64,000 nucleotides of DNA from Tamarix chinensis. Lineage: Eukaryota; Streptophyta; Magnoliopsida; Caryophyllales; Tamaricaceae. Both the position numbers and the translations under genes were made by a program. The stretch spans positions 21,130,693 to 21,194,692 of the forward strand of contig CM060174.1 of NCBI GenBank assembly GCA_030549775.1, read 5' to 3'. Under the pieces are notes generated by a model, which saw only the letters and a program-made list of their open reading frames with translations, made no database searches and was not told where the DNA came from. Shown here in pieces: positions 11,772-23,159 of the stretch. Within the stretch, counting starts at the first letter, position 1, and every line of letters begins with the position of its first letter.

Positions 11772-12665
11772 AATTATTATTATTTTTAGTATCATTGTTA
11801 TTATTAAGGTAAAATCTTCAAATCTTATATTATCATCTTTTACAATGTGACTACTATTAACGTTACCTTTAGCAAAATTAGTAATTAGTTAGTGTTATTA
11901 CTATTATATTATTATTTTATCCAAAACCCGAATTTTAGCATAAATAAGTAATAATGGTAATTTTGATAGGAGGGAATCTAATCTTTAGCTTTTCTCTCAT
12001 ATACATGAGACCAGTTAAAGCTCTAAGGAGGCGTAGGAGCGTGCTCCAAGACCGGTGTTATATTATGTAAGGGTGTAGCTAAGGCCATATGCATTTAATG
12101 TGTTTTATATGCCTTGTATGCCATATGCCATAATATTTTATGTACTTTATGTGTATTTTTATGACTATTTTATGTATGATGTGGCTTAGAGTTAAGGTAC
12201 GTTTATGTGTTATCTTATGATCTATGTATCATATGTAGGGTTTTTCATGGAGTAATCTAGGGTTTTGTAAGGCAAAATCTAGGGTTTTGCATGGAGGAAT
12301 ATAGGATTTTTTATGAATGGATATAGGGTTGGCATGAGAGAATCTAAGTACGTATGGAAAAATCTAGGGTTTGCATGGGTGAATCTTGGGTTTCACGTGA
12401 GAGTTCTAAGGTTTGTATTAAAAAGTTCAAAGGTTTGTATGGAAAGGTTAGGATCTGCATGGGGGTGAAATTTACGTGTGAAAATTTGATTTGGGATGTG
12501 AGGAAGGTGATGAAAGTGTTGTTTGGGTGTTTAAACACTTGGGAGGAAAAATAGTGCGTAGAACAATATAAGGGTACATAGGAGACCAAGCTAGGGTTTG
12601 GTGTTGCCAGCTAGGGTTTGGTGTAGCTACTTAGGGTTTTGTGGCCACACGTGTACTAGGATATA
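9755..12665 (+). mobile_element. Truncated long LTR, relative of the 4.55 kb solo LTR at 44678
   Basis: This copy begins TGAAATGCC and follows the same order of landmarks as 44678-48110: an AT-rich start, the TATTTAAATATTATTATTTT block (near 9990 and 45025), a pyrimidine-rich promoter-like region (10070-11220), a decayed TATA (TTTAAATA, 10624), ATT microsatellites, a conserved block with GGAGCGTGCTCC (12036-12047), then a series of AGGGTTTTGCATGG-like short repeats and AAAATTTGATTTGGGATGT (12480-12498). Similarity stops near 12665; the last ~1.1 kb of the full LTR is missing. The open frames inside (10177-11608) come from pyrimidine-rich and ATT-repeat DNA and are not considered genes. It abuts a CRM-like gag remnant; whether it belongs to that element is unresolved. 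Confidence 0.75.
11317..11770 (+). repeat. ATT/TTA trinucleotide microsatellite cluster
   Basis: Several runs of TTA/ATT units lie at about 11317-11359, 11449-11519, 11585-11640 and 11733-11770, separated by short unique pieces that contain repeated AGGG(C/T)CGAA(G/A)CC words (11411, 11543, 11690). The related LTR at 46184-46735 has shorter runs in the same relative place, so the expansion began within the LTR family. Confidence 0.9.
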
Positions 12666-12699
12666 GCAAGATAACATGAAGAGAATAAGAGAATGAGAG

Positions 12700-13725
12700 G
12701 GTATATCTAAAATCAAATCTTAGGATAAGCATATGAAACATTTGAGAAAGAAATTTGTACCTAAGGATTATGAGTAAGATAATTGTGTTAGATTGACTAC
12801 TTATACATAAAGACTTTAAAGAATATGTTAGGGAATTTGAGAGGTTAGCACTTATATATGACATCAATAAAAGAAAGGTATAAGTATGCGCTAGATTTCT
12901 TGGTAGCCTTAACATGATGATTTGAGACAAAGTTGAAACTTGCTTATATTATTCTCTTGATAATATGATTATGCTATCTTTGAGATTTGAAAATTAAATT
13001 AAATCTACTAAGGCTTATGCTAAGTAAATTACTTATTCTACAAATTATTACTCGAGTAAAAAAGCTACTAAGTAAGAGATGGGTACCTGAAGCCCTACAA
13101 ATGTTGAGAAGAAACAAGGATAAAACTGAGAGGAGATGGGAAAGGCTAAGGTCAATGAAATCTCTACAAAGAAATGCTTTAAGTACTGAGGATTTGGACA
13201 CTTAACTAGAGAATGTCACAATAAAAGTGTATTATCTATATAAGAGATTAAGTAATGGAGACACACCTATAGATTGAGCTAAAAGAATAAATTTTAAGTG
13301 ATAAAGAGGATGAAGGAATTGCTTTTTATGTGCTGCATAGATTACTTCAAATACAAGCTAATGAGAAATCTAATCCACGAGAGTAGAAATTCAAGACTAA
13401 AGGAATAGTGGGAGATAGTGTTTTTCAGGTATCATTAATAGGGGATCATGTAAAAACATGTCTAACGTGATCATGGTGAAGGAATTGGGGTTAGTGAAAA
13501 ACATCACATTCAAAGCATTATTCCCTTCAATGGAATTATAAGGACAAAACCTAGTATCATTTTGAATGGGGAATTATCATGATGATGTGATACGTGATGC
13601 TTTGCCTATAGATACATCTGGATTATATTAGGTAGGCCATGATAATATGATAGATTTGCTAATCATAATGGTATTACTAATGAGTATCTTGCTGAAAAAG
13701 ATATGAAAAGTCATAAACAATGGTA
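12700..13725 (+). pseudogene. gag: CRM-like gypsy gag and protease remnant
   Basis: The capsid end of gag reads KHLRKKFVPKDYE (12734 on), then VREFERLALIYDINKRKV and ARFLGSLN (about 12825-12910), the pattern SVxEYxxEFExLxIRxDI...ARFLxGLN of chromovirus gag. A zinc knuckle follows at about 13162-13203: CFKY, a stop, then GFGHLTREC, so the second Cys is Tyr and a stop interrupts it. The protease end is seen as NYHDDVIRDALPIDTSG (13569-13620) and RFANHNGITNEY (13650-13685). Stops are frequent. The coding sequence stops at about 13725 where a solo LTR is inserted, and resumes at 17134. The N-terminal part of gag is missing. Confidence 0.75.
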
Positions 13726-13729
13726 ATGT

Positions 13730-16700
13730 TGTTTGGGACAACGTTTAATTTGAAATCATGTTGAAAAATGATGTTTATTGAGTTTTTCAGACAAACATAT
13801 CAACTGGTTCCATAAATGGATCGACTAGTTAGTCGTTTCATCCAAATTAGGTTTCGAATTAAATCGATCGATTAATTGGGGGTAACCAATCGACTGGTGG
13901 TAGAACAATTGACTTATAGACCTAAAACCATCTACTGGTTTGTCGAGCTAGTTGTATTTTTATGATTGATTTTTTAGAAAAATCACTTACAATAAAATAG
14001 AACCTTAACAACCTATCTAAATTTTTCCTGAGATATTCCTAACAATTTTGTGATACATTTAACCTAAAATATTGTCTTGATATGATTTATAGGTTGATTG
14101 GGATCATTGAAGGAGAGATATGACCTCACAATTATCTTCTTCCTCCTCTCTCCACTACACGATTCTAAAATCAAATGTTTTGATCTCATGCACACTTTTG
14201 AGTAGCAGGAAGATTCTTTCCTCATTGACTTTCTATTACTCCATTCCTAAATGCTAATTCTTGTCAAATAAACCTGAATTCTCTAGAGACACCATTATAG
14301 CTCTAGAGAATAGGTCCATAAAACTTGGATAAAATATACCTATTCTTATCAAATTCAAATGGTCAATGGTATAGTTTTGAGTTGGTTCTTGAACCCTTAG
14401 TATTTTCTTTTGATTGGTTGGCTATAATTATCTCTAATCATTCCTATTATGCACCTTTCGTTCAGCCACAAAAATTGTCTAAGTCTTATTTCCCTCTCCT
14501 CTTTCTACACTTCAAGCTTCACCAATCTATTTTTGCACACTCTTCTGATCCTATCCCTATCTCTCTCCTATTTCAATTGCTAAAAAAAGGTTGAGAGGTC
14601 CACTTTAGTTCTTCCTTATTTTTGTTTTAAGCTAGTATGTCCTTATTATTCCTATTTTCAATTCAATATTTGATAAGTTTTAGCATAATATCTGAGTTTA
14701 AATTTTTATTTTTAAGTTTTTCGAAGTTGAGAATTCCCACCGTTGGAATTAATGGTTTTAAGGGGATTTTGGCTGCATCAAGTAAGTGATTCTTGGTTCT
14801 AGAATGTTTAGTAAGTATTATTACATGTTGGGTGCTACCTTTAGTGGGTTTTGGCATGTTAGCATGAAAGAATACAATTTGTATAAGTGGTTTGGTGGTC
14901 AGATTGAACGATTTGAGTGAAAATCATAAAATTAGGTAAAAATAGGCTATGAAAATTCCGTAATGGGAGATGCATGTTAATTTGGGCGGGAAATATTTTA
15001 GATTATGTTGATACATGTTGGAATGTGGTTAAGAATGATTTCTAGGTAAGAATATGTATAAATTTTGTGATTTGGTACTATGTTAGGCAAGCCAATTAAC
15101 GTTAAGGTCAAACCAATCGATTGTTTTGTAGAATAATAACCTAGTTGACCCAACCCATTGACTAGTAATCCAAGAGACACTTTGGTCTTGCTCTATACTT
15201 AAACACATCAACTGGTTTGGTAGAACTAATCAACTAATCTCTAAACAGTCGATTGATTAACTTAAATAGATGAACTAGTTTGAGGAAAGCATGGTCTTGT
15301 TGGGTTCAATTGATTGACTAGTCGGTCAAAATCAATTCACTAGTTGGTGCAATAGATCGACTTGTTAGGCCAAACAAATCGACTAGTTTGATTGGTTTGC
15401 ATGAGTTCTTTCTTTTTTACTTTGGTTATGATTTGAGGTTATTTTTGGGACTATGCCATGATTATTAGTGAGATAAATAAAAAATTCATCATGGATTATT
15501 ATCCTACTAAAAGGATTAAAATGGATCATAACTTATGGTAAACATTATGAGTAATGTAAAGGCTATTTAAGTCTTTCACTTATGATAAGTGACAATATTG
15601 AGAAAATATTAATAATGAGAATCAGTATGGGATTGAACTAAATAATATGGTGGTTATTAATAACATTGGCTAAGTATAAATGGAAAACCCACATGGTTGG
15701 GAAAAAATAGATTAATATGGATTAACATGGGAAAGTACCTTGCTTGCTTTATTTGGGCTTTGTATGATCATCCATCCTTATGTATAAAATACTAATCACG
15801 TAAAGAGAAAGAAAGTCGAGTTAAATATGGGTATGGGTTATCTATACTAAATAGCCTTAGTGCCTTAGGGCTTTGCCTTAGTGTAGGATCCTAAGAGGTC
15901 CCGATGCGTTACCTACTCTAGGAACTGATGATGTATTAGGGAGTATCTATACTAAAGAGTCTTGTTTCCTATGTGATTGGCTTTGGCCTAGACTTATGTT
16001 GATGTTAGTTTGCTTTAGCCTGGACTTATGTCTATTCTAGTGATGGGCTTCGAATGGGACTTATTTCCACTTGGTGATTGGCTATAGCTTAGAATTTATG
16101 TCCCTTATTTTGATAGGCTTCCATGGTATCTGAGACCATGAGGTCTAGCATAGTCCATTGCTCGATGATAATAAAATATGGATGGTAATTATTGGTTGAA
16201 ATTTATAAACAATGACCAAGTGGATGATTAATGATTGGTTAAGAAATAGAAGTAATGGTATGATTGACCAACATGAATAAAGTTGGTTTATACACCTGGT
16301 TAATGGTTGAAATGGCTAATTGGTTATGGAATGGAATATTAATTAACTAATTCACTTGCCACACATAGGTAAAAGTAAATGGTATGATCTAATAAATTGG
16401 ATTATTGGAAATAAACCCTAGAGGTATCTTGGATGCTCTTTGCGAATTATATAAGGGCTTATGTGAGAAGGTTGTGAATCTAATTTTATGTTATTTTTTG
16501 TGCTATAATTGTACATGATAACATGTCTTTATGCACTTTTACTTTTATATATGGCCTCATCATGATGCATGCTGTAATTTTTTATTCATGTATGGTAAAT
16601 TGGTATACTTATGTTATATTAAGGGAGAAAATTGGCTTAGTCAGTACACAACATACTAATTTGTCTGTTTACTCAGTCACCTGCTCATTCCCACAAGTAG

Positions 16701-17133
16701 ATGACCATGTGTAGGTCTTTAGGGATGACCAGTAAAGGGCTTACCTCAGTATGGTCGGGGGATGAGCGTAACGATATTTAGAAGGTTTTTTGTGGAGTCC
16801 ATGGTAGACTAAGGTTTTAAATTAGGTGTCATACCATAATTCTTTTTATTTTTAGCTCGTACTTTATGATCATGTATTTTGTAATTGATTTGGTGAGAGC
16901 CTAATAAGGCCTTCTAATATAAACACTCTTGAAGTTATTTAATTAATCTACTATTTCATGCACTCTATTGTTTTAAGTGTTATCGTTAGTTTAACCTTAT
17001 ATCTGATATGAGCTAAGTGGCAAATGTCTTCCTGTATTAGGTACGGTAGTAAAAGGCCATTTTTCCTAGGTGTGTTTTTAACTTCCATAATTGTTTTAAT
17101 GAAATTTTTGTAGTGAAAAATGGGTGTGTTACA
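13730..17133 (+). mobile_element. Solo LTR (about 3.4 kb) of the Tekay-like family, inserted in a CRM-like element
   Basis: The sequence matches, in the opposite orientation, the two LTRs of the element at 29298-41226: near its start TTTATTGAGTTTTT (13771) followed by a GGTTCCAT stretch, clusters of CGACTGGTT-like words, four ~34 bp tandem units (15979-16120), TTTACTCAGTCACCTGCTC (16668) and the end GTGAAAAATGGGTGTGTTACA (17113-17133). Its length agrees with those LTRs (3363 and 3470 bp). About 100 bp near the 5' end are lost or rearranged. ATGTT occurs just before it (13726-13730, overlapping the first base) and just after (17134-17138), a probable 5-bp target duplication. The flanking coding sequence is protease on the left and the start of RT on the right, so it interrupts another element. 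Confidence 0.85.
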
Positions 17134-19070
17134 ATGTTTAAATTTAAAATAGTTTATTTTTTCATGAAAAGGCTATGATATAATGTATTAAGGAAGAAGG
17201 TATTTGTTATGTTGTGATGATCAAGGAATCCCTACAAGAGGAGAAAAATAAAAATAATTCTCAATTTTTTTAGCTTATTGATGAGTATAAAGAAATATTT
17301 TCTAATGACTTACCACCAAAATTAGCACCTAAAAGAGGGATAGAACATGATATATACTTAATGCTCCATATTTATTTACATAATCATCCTACTTATAGAT
17401 GTAATTAAAAAGAAGCTAAGGAATTAGAGAGACAAATACACGAAGTCTTAGAAAACATGGCCATTGCATTTTTTTTTAGTGAAAAACTAAATGGTTCTAA
17501 AATAAATTATTCAACATATAATAGGGAATTCATAGTCATCATAAGAATCATAGAAATGAGTCATTATTTGAGACCTAAGCCATTTTTCTTCCATTGGAAT
17601 CATGAAAGTTTAAAATGTTTGCATAGGCAAAAGAAGATTAGTCCTAGGCAAGTATAATGGTTTAGTTTCTTATAATCCTTCATGTTTTGTGTTAAAATTT
17701 TCGATGGTGAAGAAAATGTATTAGTAGATGCATTTTTTATGGGATTTATGATACTTATCATGTTGGATGATAAATTATTTGGTTTTGAAATGTTGAAAGA
17801 ATTATAAGAAAAAGATGGAGATTTCTTTTCAATTTATAATTAATGTAAGAAAAATCATAATTATTGTAACTATATGGTTTAGGATAACTTTATTTTCAAA
17901 CTTAATATGTTGTGTATAACTTATTCTAGTGTAAGTGATTTAGATGTTATGAAAGTACATGAGGGAGGTATAGCTGGTTATTTTGGTGTTCATCAAACTA
18001 TGGAAATATTACTAAAAAACTTCTATTGGCCACAAATGATAAAATTAGTATAATATATTATTAGGAGATGTATAAATTGTCAAAATAGTAAGAGTTTTTT
18101 CCATAAAGTTTTTTGTAATCCTTTATTAGTTCCTAGTCAACCATGAGAGGGGGTTAGTATGGACTTCATCTTATGTTTACCAATAACACAAAGGGAAAAT
18201 GATTCTATTATCGTGGTGATAGATAGGTTTTCCAAAATGTCACATTTTATTCCTCGTAATAAAATGGATGACATAACTCATGTGGTAGATTTATTTTTTA
18301 AGAAAATAATAAGGTTATATGGTATTCCCGAAAGTATAGTATTAGATAGAGATGTGAAATTTTTATATTACTTTTCGAAGACACTTTGGCATATGTTAGG
18401 TACTAAGTTGTTGTTTTGTACATCTCATCATCCATAAACAGATGGTCAAACCGAAGTGACTAATAGGACCTTCGAAAATTTATTACAAGGATTAGTTAAT
18501 AAAAGTACAAATGATTGGGATATAAAACTTGCACATGCTAAATTTTTATACAATAGGAGTATTTCTAGTAAAACTCAATCAAGTCTATTTAAATTTTTCT
18601 ATGAAGTCAATCCTTATTTACTTATTGATATGTTATCATTAAATATAGGTGATATTAAGAACTATGACTCTAAAGAAAGAATTAAATTATTTAAAAAACT
18701 TCATGATCAAGTAAAGAATAATATTAAAAAATCTAATGCTAAACACCAATACCAAGTGAACAAAATTGAATTATACAAATATTTTAAAAGGGGAACTTGT
18801 TATGGTGGCACTTAAGAATTTAAATATTTCTAAACATAAGGAAAAATAAACTAATACCAAGAGTAGATGGAACATTTATGTCTTAAGAAAATTTGTAAAC
18901 AATTCTTATGAATTAGAATTACTAGAATCCTATCAAGGTGTTTCTCGGACTTTCAATGATGGTGACTTATCTCCTTATTATAGTTATGCTAATTTGAGTA
19001 AATACTCTTCTTTATATAGGAAGAATGATGTAGGACATCTCAATCTCATTCTTCTTATGTTAAAGGGAGG
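17134..19070 (+). pseudogene. pol: CRM-like gypsy pol: RT start, RNase H, integrase, with RT deleted
   Basis: The linker into RT is readable at about 17262-17456: FFQLIDEYKEIFSNDLPPKL, KRGIEHDIYL and ELERQIHEVLEN. It then passes in frame, at 17456/17457, straight into RNase H (AIAFFFSEKLNGSKINYSTY, 17460 on), so roughly 370 residues including the catalytic YxDD are gone. RNase H continues to about 17650. Integrase follows: a zinc domain (17950-18090) with GYFGVHQT, where the expected second His is Tyr, and CINCQ; the core is open at 18159-18436 ([17 protein letters not shown]) and 18456-18814 (after TDGQTEVTNRT), so D, D and E are kept. A C-terminus with NSYELELLESYQGVS and DGDLSPYY (18900-18980) resembles CRM-type integrase. 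Spacing of LGTKLLF and NRT...LL also fits CRM. Stops at 17407 and 18435 among others. Confidence 0.85.
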
Positions 19071-19690
19071 AAAAGCTAATATATATATGGAGATGGTACC
19101 AATTTCTCTTAAAAATGTTAAACCCTGTCATAATAACCCTAATAATATTTCATTCAGTGATTCTTCTAGGTACCAATGCTATCTAGTGTGCCACACAATT
19201 AGAATGAAAGATTATAAAGTTGCATGGAATAAAATGCTATAAGACATAAAGCTTGTTTTTGCATTATTCAATGTATTATCATGGTTAGGTTTTATGTAGC
19301 TTTCATATTTTATTTAAGCTTTGTAATATATTGTCGTTGTAATTGTTACTCATTATAAATACCATATGTGCATGTTTTAGTTTAACTCTTTGTTAATTAG
19401 GTTGGTTTATTTGGACTTGATTAATGGAGGCTAATCTCTACTTCATATATGTGTGTGTGTGTGTGTGTGAGTACATACTTGTACATTCAATGTAGGAGAA
19501 GGAATTAATGAAGTGAATGAGAATTACATTGATACTCTTGGAGCTTCGAACTCCCTTCTATTATCTTCAAGTGAGATTAATCTTGAGTGAGTTTAGGAGT
19601 TGTTCTATAGATAAATTAGTGTTCTCCTTTAAGAAATCTTCAAGTCTTGGATAATATCAAATACATCCAATTGTATGTTGCAATTAAAAT
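19060..19690 (+). promoter_or_regulatory. Probable 3' LTR/promoter of the CRM-like element
   Basis: A purine-rich run (TTAAAGGGAGGAAAAG, 19060-19075) follows the integrase end and may be the polypurine tract. A clear TATA box, TATAAATA at 19354-19361, lies about 280 bp further. CRM LTRs are short and start close to or within the pol end, which would fit. LTR ends could not be fixed because no second copy is visible. Confidence 0.4.
19451..19469 (+). repeat. (GT)n microsatellite
   Basis: About nine GT units in a row, flanked by ATAT on the left and GAGTACAT on the right. Confidence 0.9.
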
Positions 19691-20916
19691 GTCCACAGCC
19701 TAAAGTTCTTCCAATTTGTTCCACATTCTTCTTCATCAAATCATGTAAAAAGATATTGCGTTGTGAAAGATAATTCATCCATTATCTTACACATTATCTT
19801 CCTCAATCTATATTGGTTAGTTATTTCATTTTTAAGTATTTTGATGAGGTTTTGGTACTTTAATATTCTCATTTTGAGAATTTCATTAGCTCACATTTTA
19901 ACATAATTTTAGATTTTGTGTTGCTAATGTGCAATTAATATTTTAATGTTTTTTGAGGTTTAAATTATGCGTGTTTATATATTCTTATGTAATATAATTT
20001 ACTATGGTTTTGAGGATCATAATTTCACAAAAGCTTTAGACGCCTTAGATTGATGTCTGGAGTATTGAACATGGGGTCATTTCCTATGTTTTGATAAATA
20101 TTTATTCCTAGGAATTTTGTCTTTGAAGCATTGTTTTACCTTTAAACCTTATAGTTTTCATGGATATTTATTTTCAAACAACTTTTTCTCAGTATGGTCT
20201 CAATGGTTCTTCCCTTATTGATGTCTTCATCCTCCATAATTCTCCTTTTGTAAATTGTATTAGTTATGTAGTACTTTAATATTACATAAGTTGGTTATAT
20301 TCCTTCATTATATTGGTTTTCTAATCATCGTATTTTTACATTGCATTACCACCCTTGGTCATATTCTTTTATTTGTTATAATCTTTCCTTTTTGGGGATT
20401 TTTTTGTAGATAATTTTCCCACACATCATTTATCTGTTAATGTTATTTTATTATTGGGATCATCTTGCCTTATTGTAAATTTTCTATTCACACTCACATC
20501 AAACACGTGTTTTCTATACATATTTTTATGTTGTTTTGCTACTCATTCACTACTCTATTTGTTTGTTAAGTTTCTTAGACTTACATTTCTCTCATGGTTG
20601 TGACTTCTTATTGTCACACTCCTATTGTGGTTACCTACCTTATTGTTGCTCTTTCATCTTATTATCTTTTTTTATCGGTACATTTTTCTTATTATCATTT
20701 TTGAATTATTTCCACCTATTTCCTTAATCTCCATTGATGGTATATATCATCCTTTCCATAATATAATTTTTTGCCATCCCTGGTTCTAGATTTTTCCATT
20801 TATTTTAGACATATATTGAATCTTTTATAAATCACATGTATTTTCTTACAATCATTTCCTTATGACCTCCTTGTTTTACCTCTATTGTACTCACTATCAA
20901 TTATATTTTTTATATT
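19691..20916 (+). other. T-rich intergenic stretch, no feature recognised
   Basis: AT-rich, with many TTTTT and CTT runs on the + strand. No domain, RNA or repeat border is recognised. The small open frame 20536-20727 is Leu/Phe/Ser/Cys-rich low complexity and is not regarded as a gene. Confidence 0.5.
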
Positions 20917-20921
20917 AGAGT

Positions 20922-21934
20922 TGATGTGTGTGGGAGGAGGGAATTATCACATTGATGAGAATGTTGTTCTTTTTTGTAGATAATATTTGGAATAAGGCTC
21001 AACAATCATATATATGTGGTAAGAACTTTCGAATAGGGTAAACTAAGGCTAAATTTGTTTCAAACTAGGTGATGGTGATTTCAGTGATGATGATTTTTTA
21101 ATGATGATGGTTCGAATGATTTGTATTAATTAGTATATGCACTCAAAAACGGTATGTTGATGATGATGAGCTTAAATGTTTGGGTTTGGATGGAGGATGA
21201 GGTCATGGTTTAGGGTTAGGGTTAGGATTTAGTTCGAATAGAAGGATTGTGGTTGTTTTTGGTTTGGATGGAAGGTTTTAGGGTTTTGAATGGTGGTTTA
21301 GGGTTTATTATGTGTAAACCAAATTAGGGATTCAATTATGCTCGATTTTGGAATAGGTTTTGATGATAATTATCACTGGAAAAATATGGCTTCTGGAGAG
21401 TAGAAAAGATATGAATTAATATCTAATTCATACAAACAAAGAGATTCAAACTTTCAAACTAAATTCCTTACACAGATTCGATTAACTTGAATTGAATTCA
21501 TACAAAATTCAAATTGCATTCAACTTCAATATTTATCTTCAACTTCAGTCATCCATAATCATGACATTCATTGGTTTTTATAGCCATTCTACCACTTAGC
21601 TAAAAGGTATAATTCAAAAGATTCCGAACTAACATATATATGCTAATTTTATACTTTATCTATTATCTAACTCTACTACTTAATAAATTAATTAGCTAAA
21701 CCACTAATAGTGTTTGAAGATTCTGCCAAGAAACTCCCCCATGCATGTGGTCATCATTCCATTCATGCCATGCATACCATGCGCATACACATAGACACTT
21801 AGTTGCTTGTTTGTTACATTTCTAGCAACTTAACCATCCATTGGTCTTCAAATTTGTCGAAGATACTTTCCAAATGAAGAATACGTGGTTCTATAATTAT
21901 GAAAGATAATTTGTGAGTGTTTTCTCCTACATTA
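20922..21934 (-). mobile_element. Solo LTR, 1 kb TGATGT/ACATCA family (copy 1)
   Basis: On the - strand the element starts TAATGTAGGAGAAAAC (one change from TGATGT) and ends CCTCCCACACACATCA. A perfect 5-bp target duplication AGAGT flanks it at 20917-20921 and 21935-21939, which fixes both borders at 1013 bp. Two related copies lie at 54979-56057 and 57653-58669. Inside (+ strand) are TTTAGGGTTAGGGTTAGG (21209-21226) and ATGATGATG words. No coding sequence is present, as expected for a solo LTR left after LTR-LTR recombination. The superfamily (Copia or Gypsy) cannot be told from the LTR alone. Confidence 0.85.
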
Positions 21935-21939
21935 AGAGT

Positions 21940-23144
21940 TAAATATAATAATCTTTTTTTCTTGTGAGCTCCATTGTGATTCTTTTTATTTCACTTTCTT
22001 ATGATGATTTATGGTCTCCTTTTATTGTTAATTCTTTATTTTGAATACTAATCATTTATTACTAATTGAGGGAATCCTCTATTACCATTTGCATTCCCTG
22101 TTTCACTTTTAGTATTATTTTAATGTCATATCCTATTACCTCCTACACCTATTACATTTAATTTATATTGGGGAATTACTACGCCTCCTTATGAATTGGC
22201 TATGTTAATCCCTAAAGTTATCTTTTTATTAAAAATCATATTTATTAGTGTCCCTCATCTTCAACTATATTTTTTTCTTATGAAAATAGTATCTATTTCA
22301 TGATTCTATATTCGTCTTCTCTTCTTTTCAACCTTGAGTTATTGTTGATTTGATGCTTATAATTGTACCATCTATTAATCATCCTTCCTCCCTTACTTTG
22401 ATGCAATTGACATGCTATATCATGAATCCTCTGCTTGAGCCCATCAAGATATCTCTCACTCCTATCAGGTAGTCCATTTTCACTTTGATATTGTGAACTT
22501 GTTACTAAGTGGTTTTCATTTGGTTAATATTTTCATCCTCTCAACAATTTTTTCTTTCCTATTTGGTACTAGTATTCTACTAATATTTTCAATCTTATGT
22601 TAAACCCATTCCTATGCTATATTTTCTTTATGGACATTCTTTTCTTGATTACCATGTGATATTCCATGCTACACTTGGCTTTTGGTTTCTATGATTCCTT
22701 ATGTATATTATCACTCCTCTAATTGATATTTCAAATTTGTTAAGGCATTTTTGTTACTAGTTCATCCTTGATTTGATAGGTTGATTTAAAATTCTTCTTC
22801 CACTTTTTCTTAATCACCTTTTAACTCCATGAGTCTTGTGAAGGTATGATATTAATTTCTTTGAGTTGTTTTTAGTTTAGCCTCGAAGATCAGCTCGTTC
22901 TATAAATGGTATATATCCCCTATATTTTGATGAAATGACAATTTTACAATTATAGATTTCAAAAAAATGTTATTTAAGAAAAACATTGTATATTTTATTT
23001 AGGGTTTTTATTTTCTACTATTCTTCAGTAATGTTTAATTATAAAATACCAACATTTCATTTAATATTTCTAAATTGTTTTTCATATTTATCGTGTTTCA
23101 CTAGAATTTCTTATTTGATGAACTTCAAGGATGAAGTTCTTTAT
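21940..23144 (+). other. Decayed internal region upstream of a 3' LTR
   Basis: This AT-rich region lies directly upstream of a polypurine tract and LTR, so it should be the 3' end of a gypsy internal region. The only coding trace is at its end, where NFKDEVLYLRG (about 23118-23150) resembles the last residues of Tekay-type pol just before the polypurine tract. The rest has no recognisable domain. Confidence 0.35.
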
Positions 23145-23159
23145 TTAAGGGGACTATAG
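23145..23159 (+). other. Polypurine tract
   Basis: TTAAGGGGACTATAG sits immediately before an LTR start TGTAATACTC. Such a purine run primes plus-strand DNA synthesis in LTR retrotransposons and marks the LTR as the 3' one of a + strand element. Confidence 0.6.

Noticed and set aside
21204..21310. Interstitial telomere repeat or chromosome-end fusion
   Set aside because: Only two to three imperfect TTTAGGG units, repeated in all three copies of an LTR family, so they are part of the LTR.
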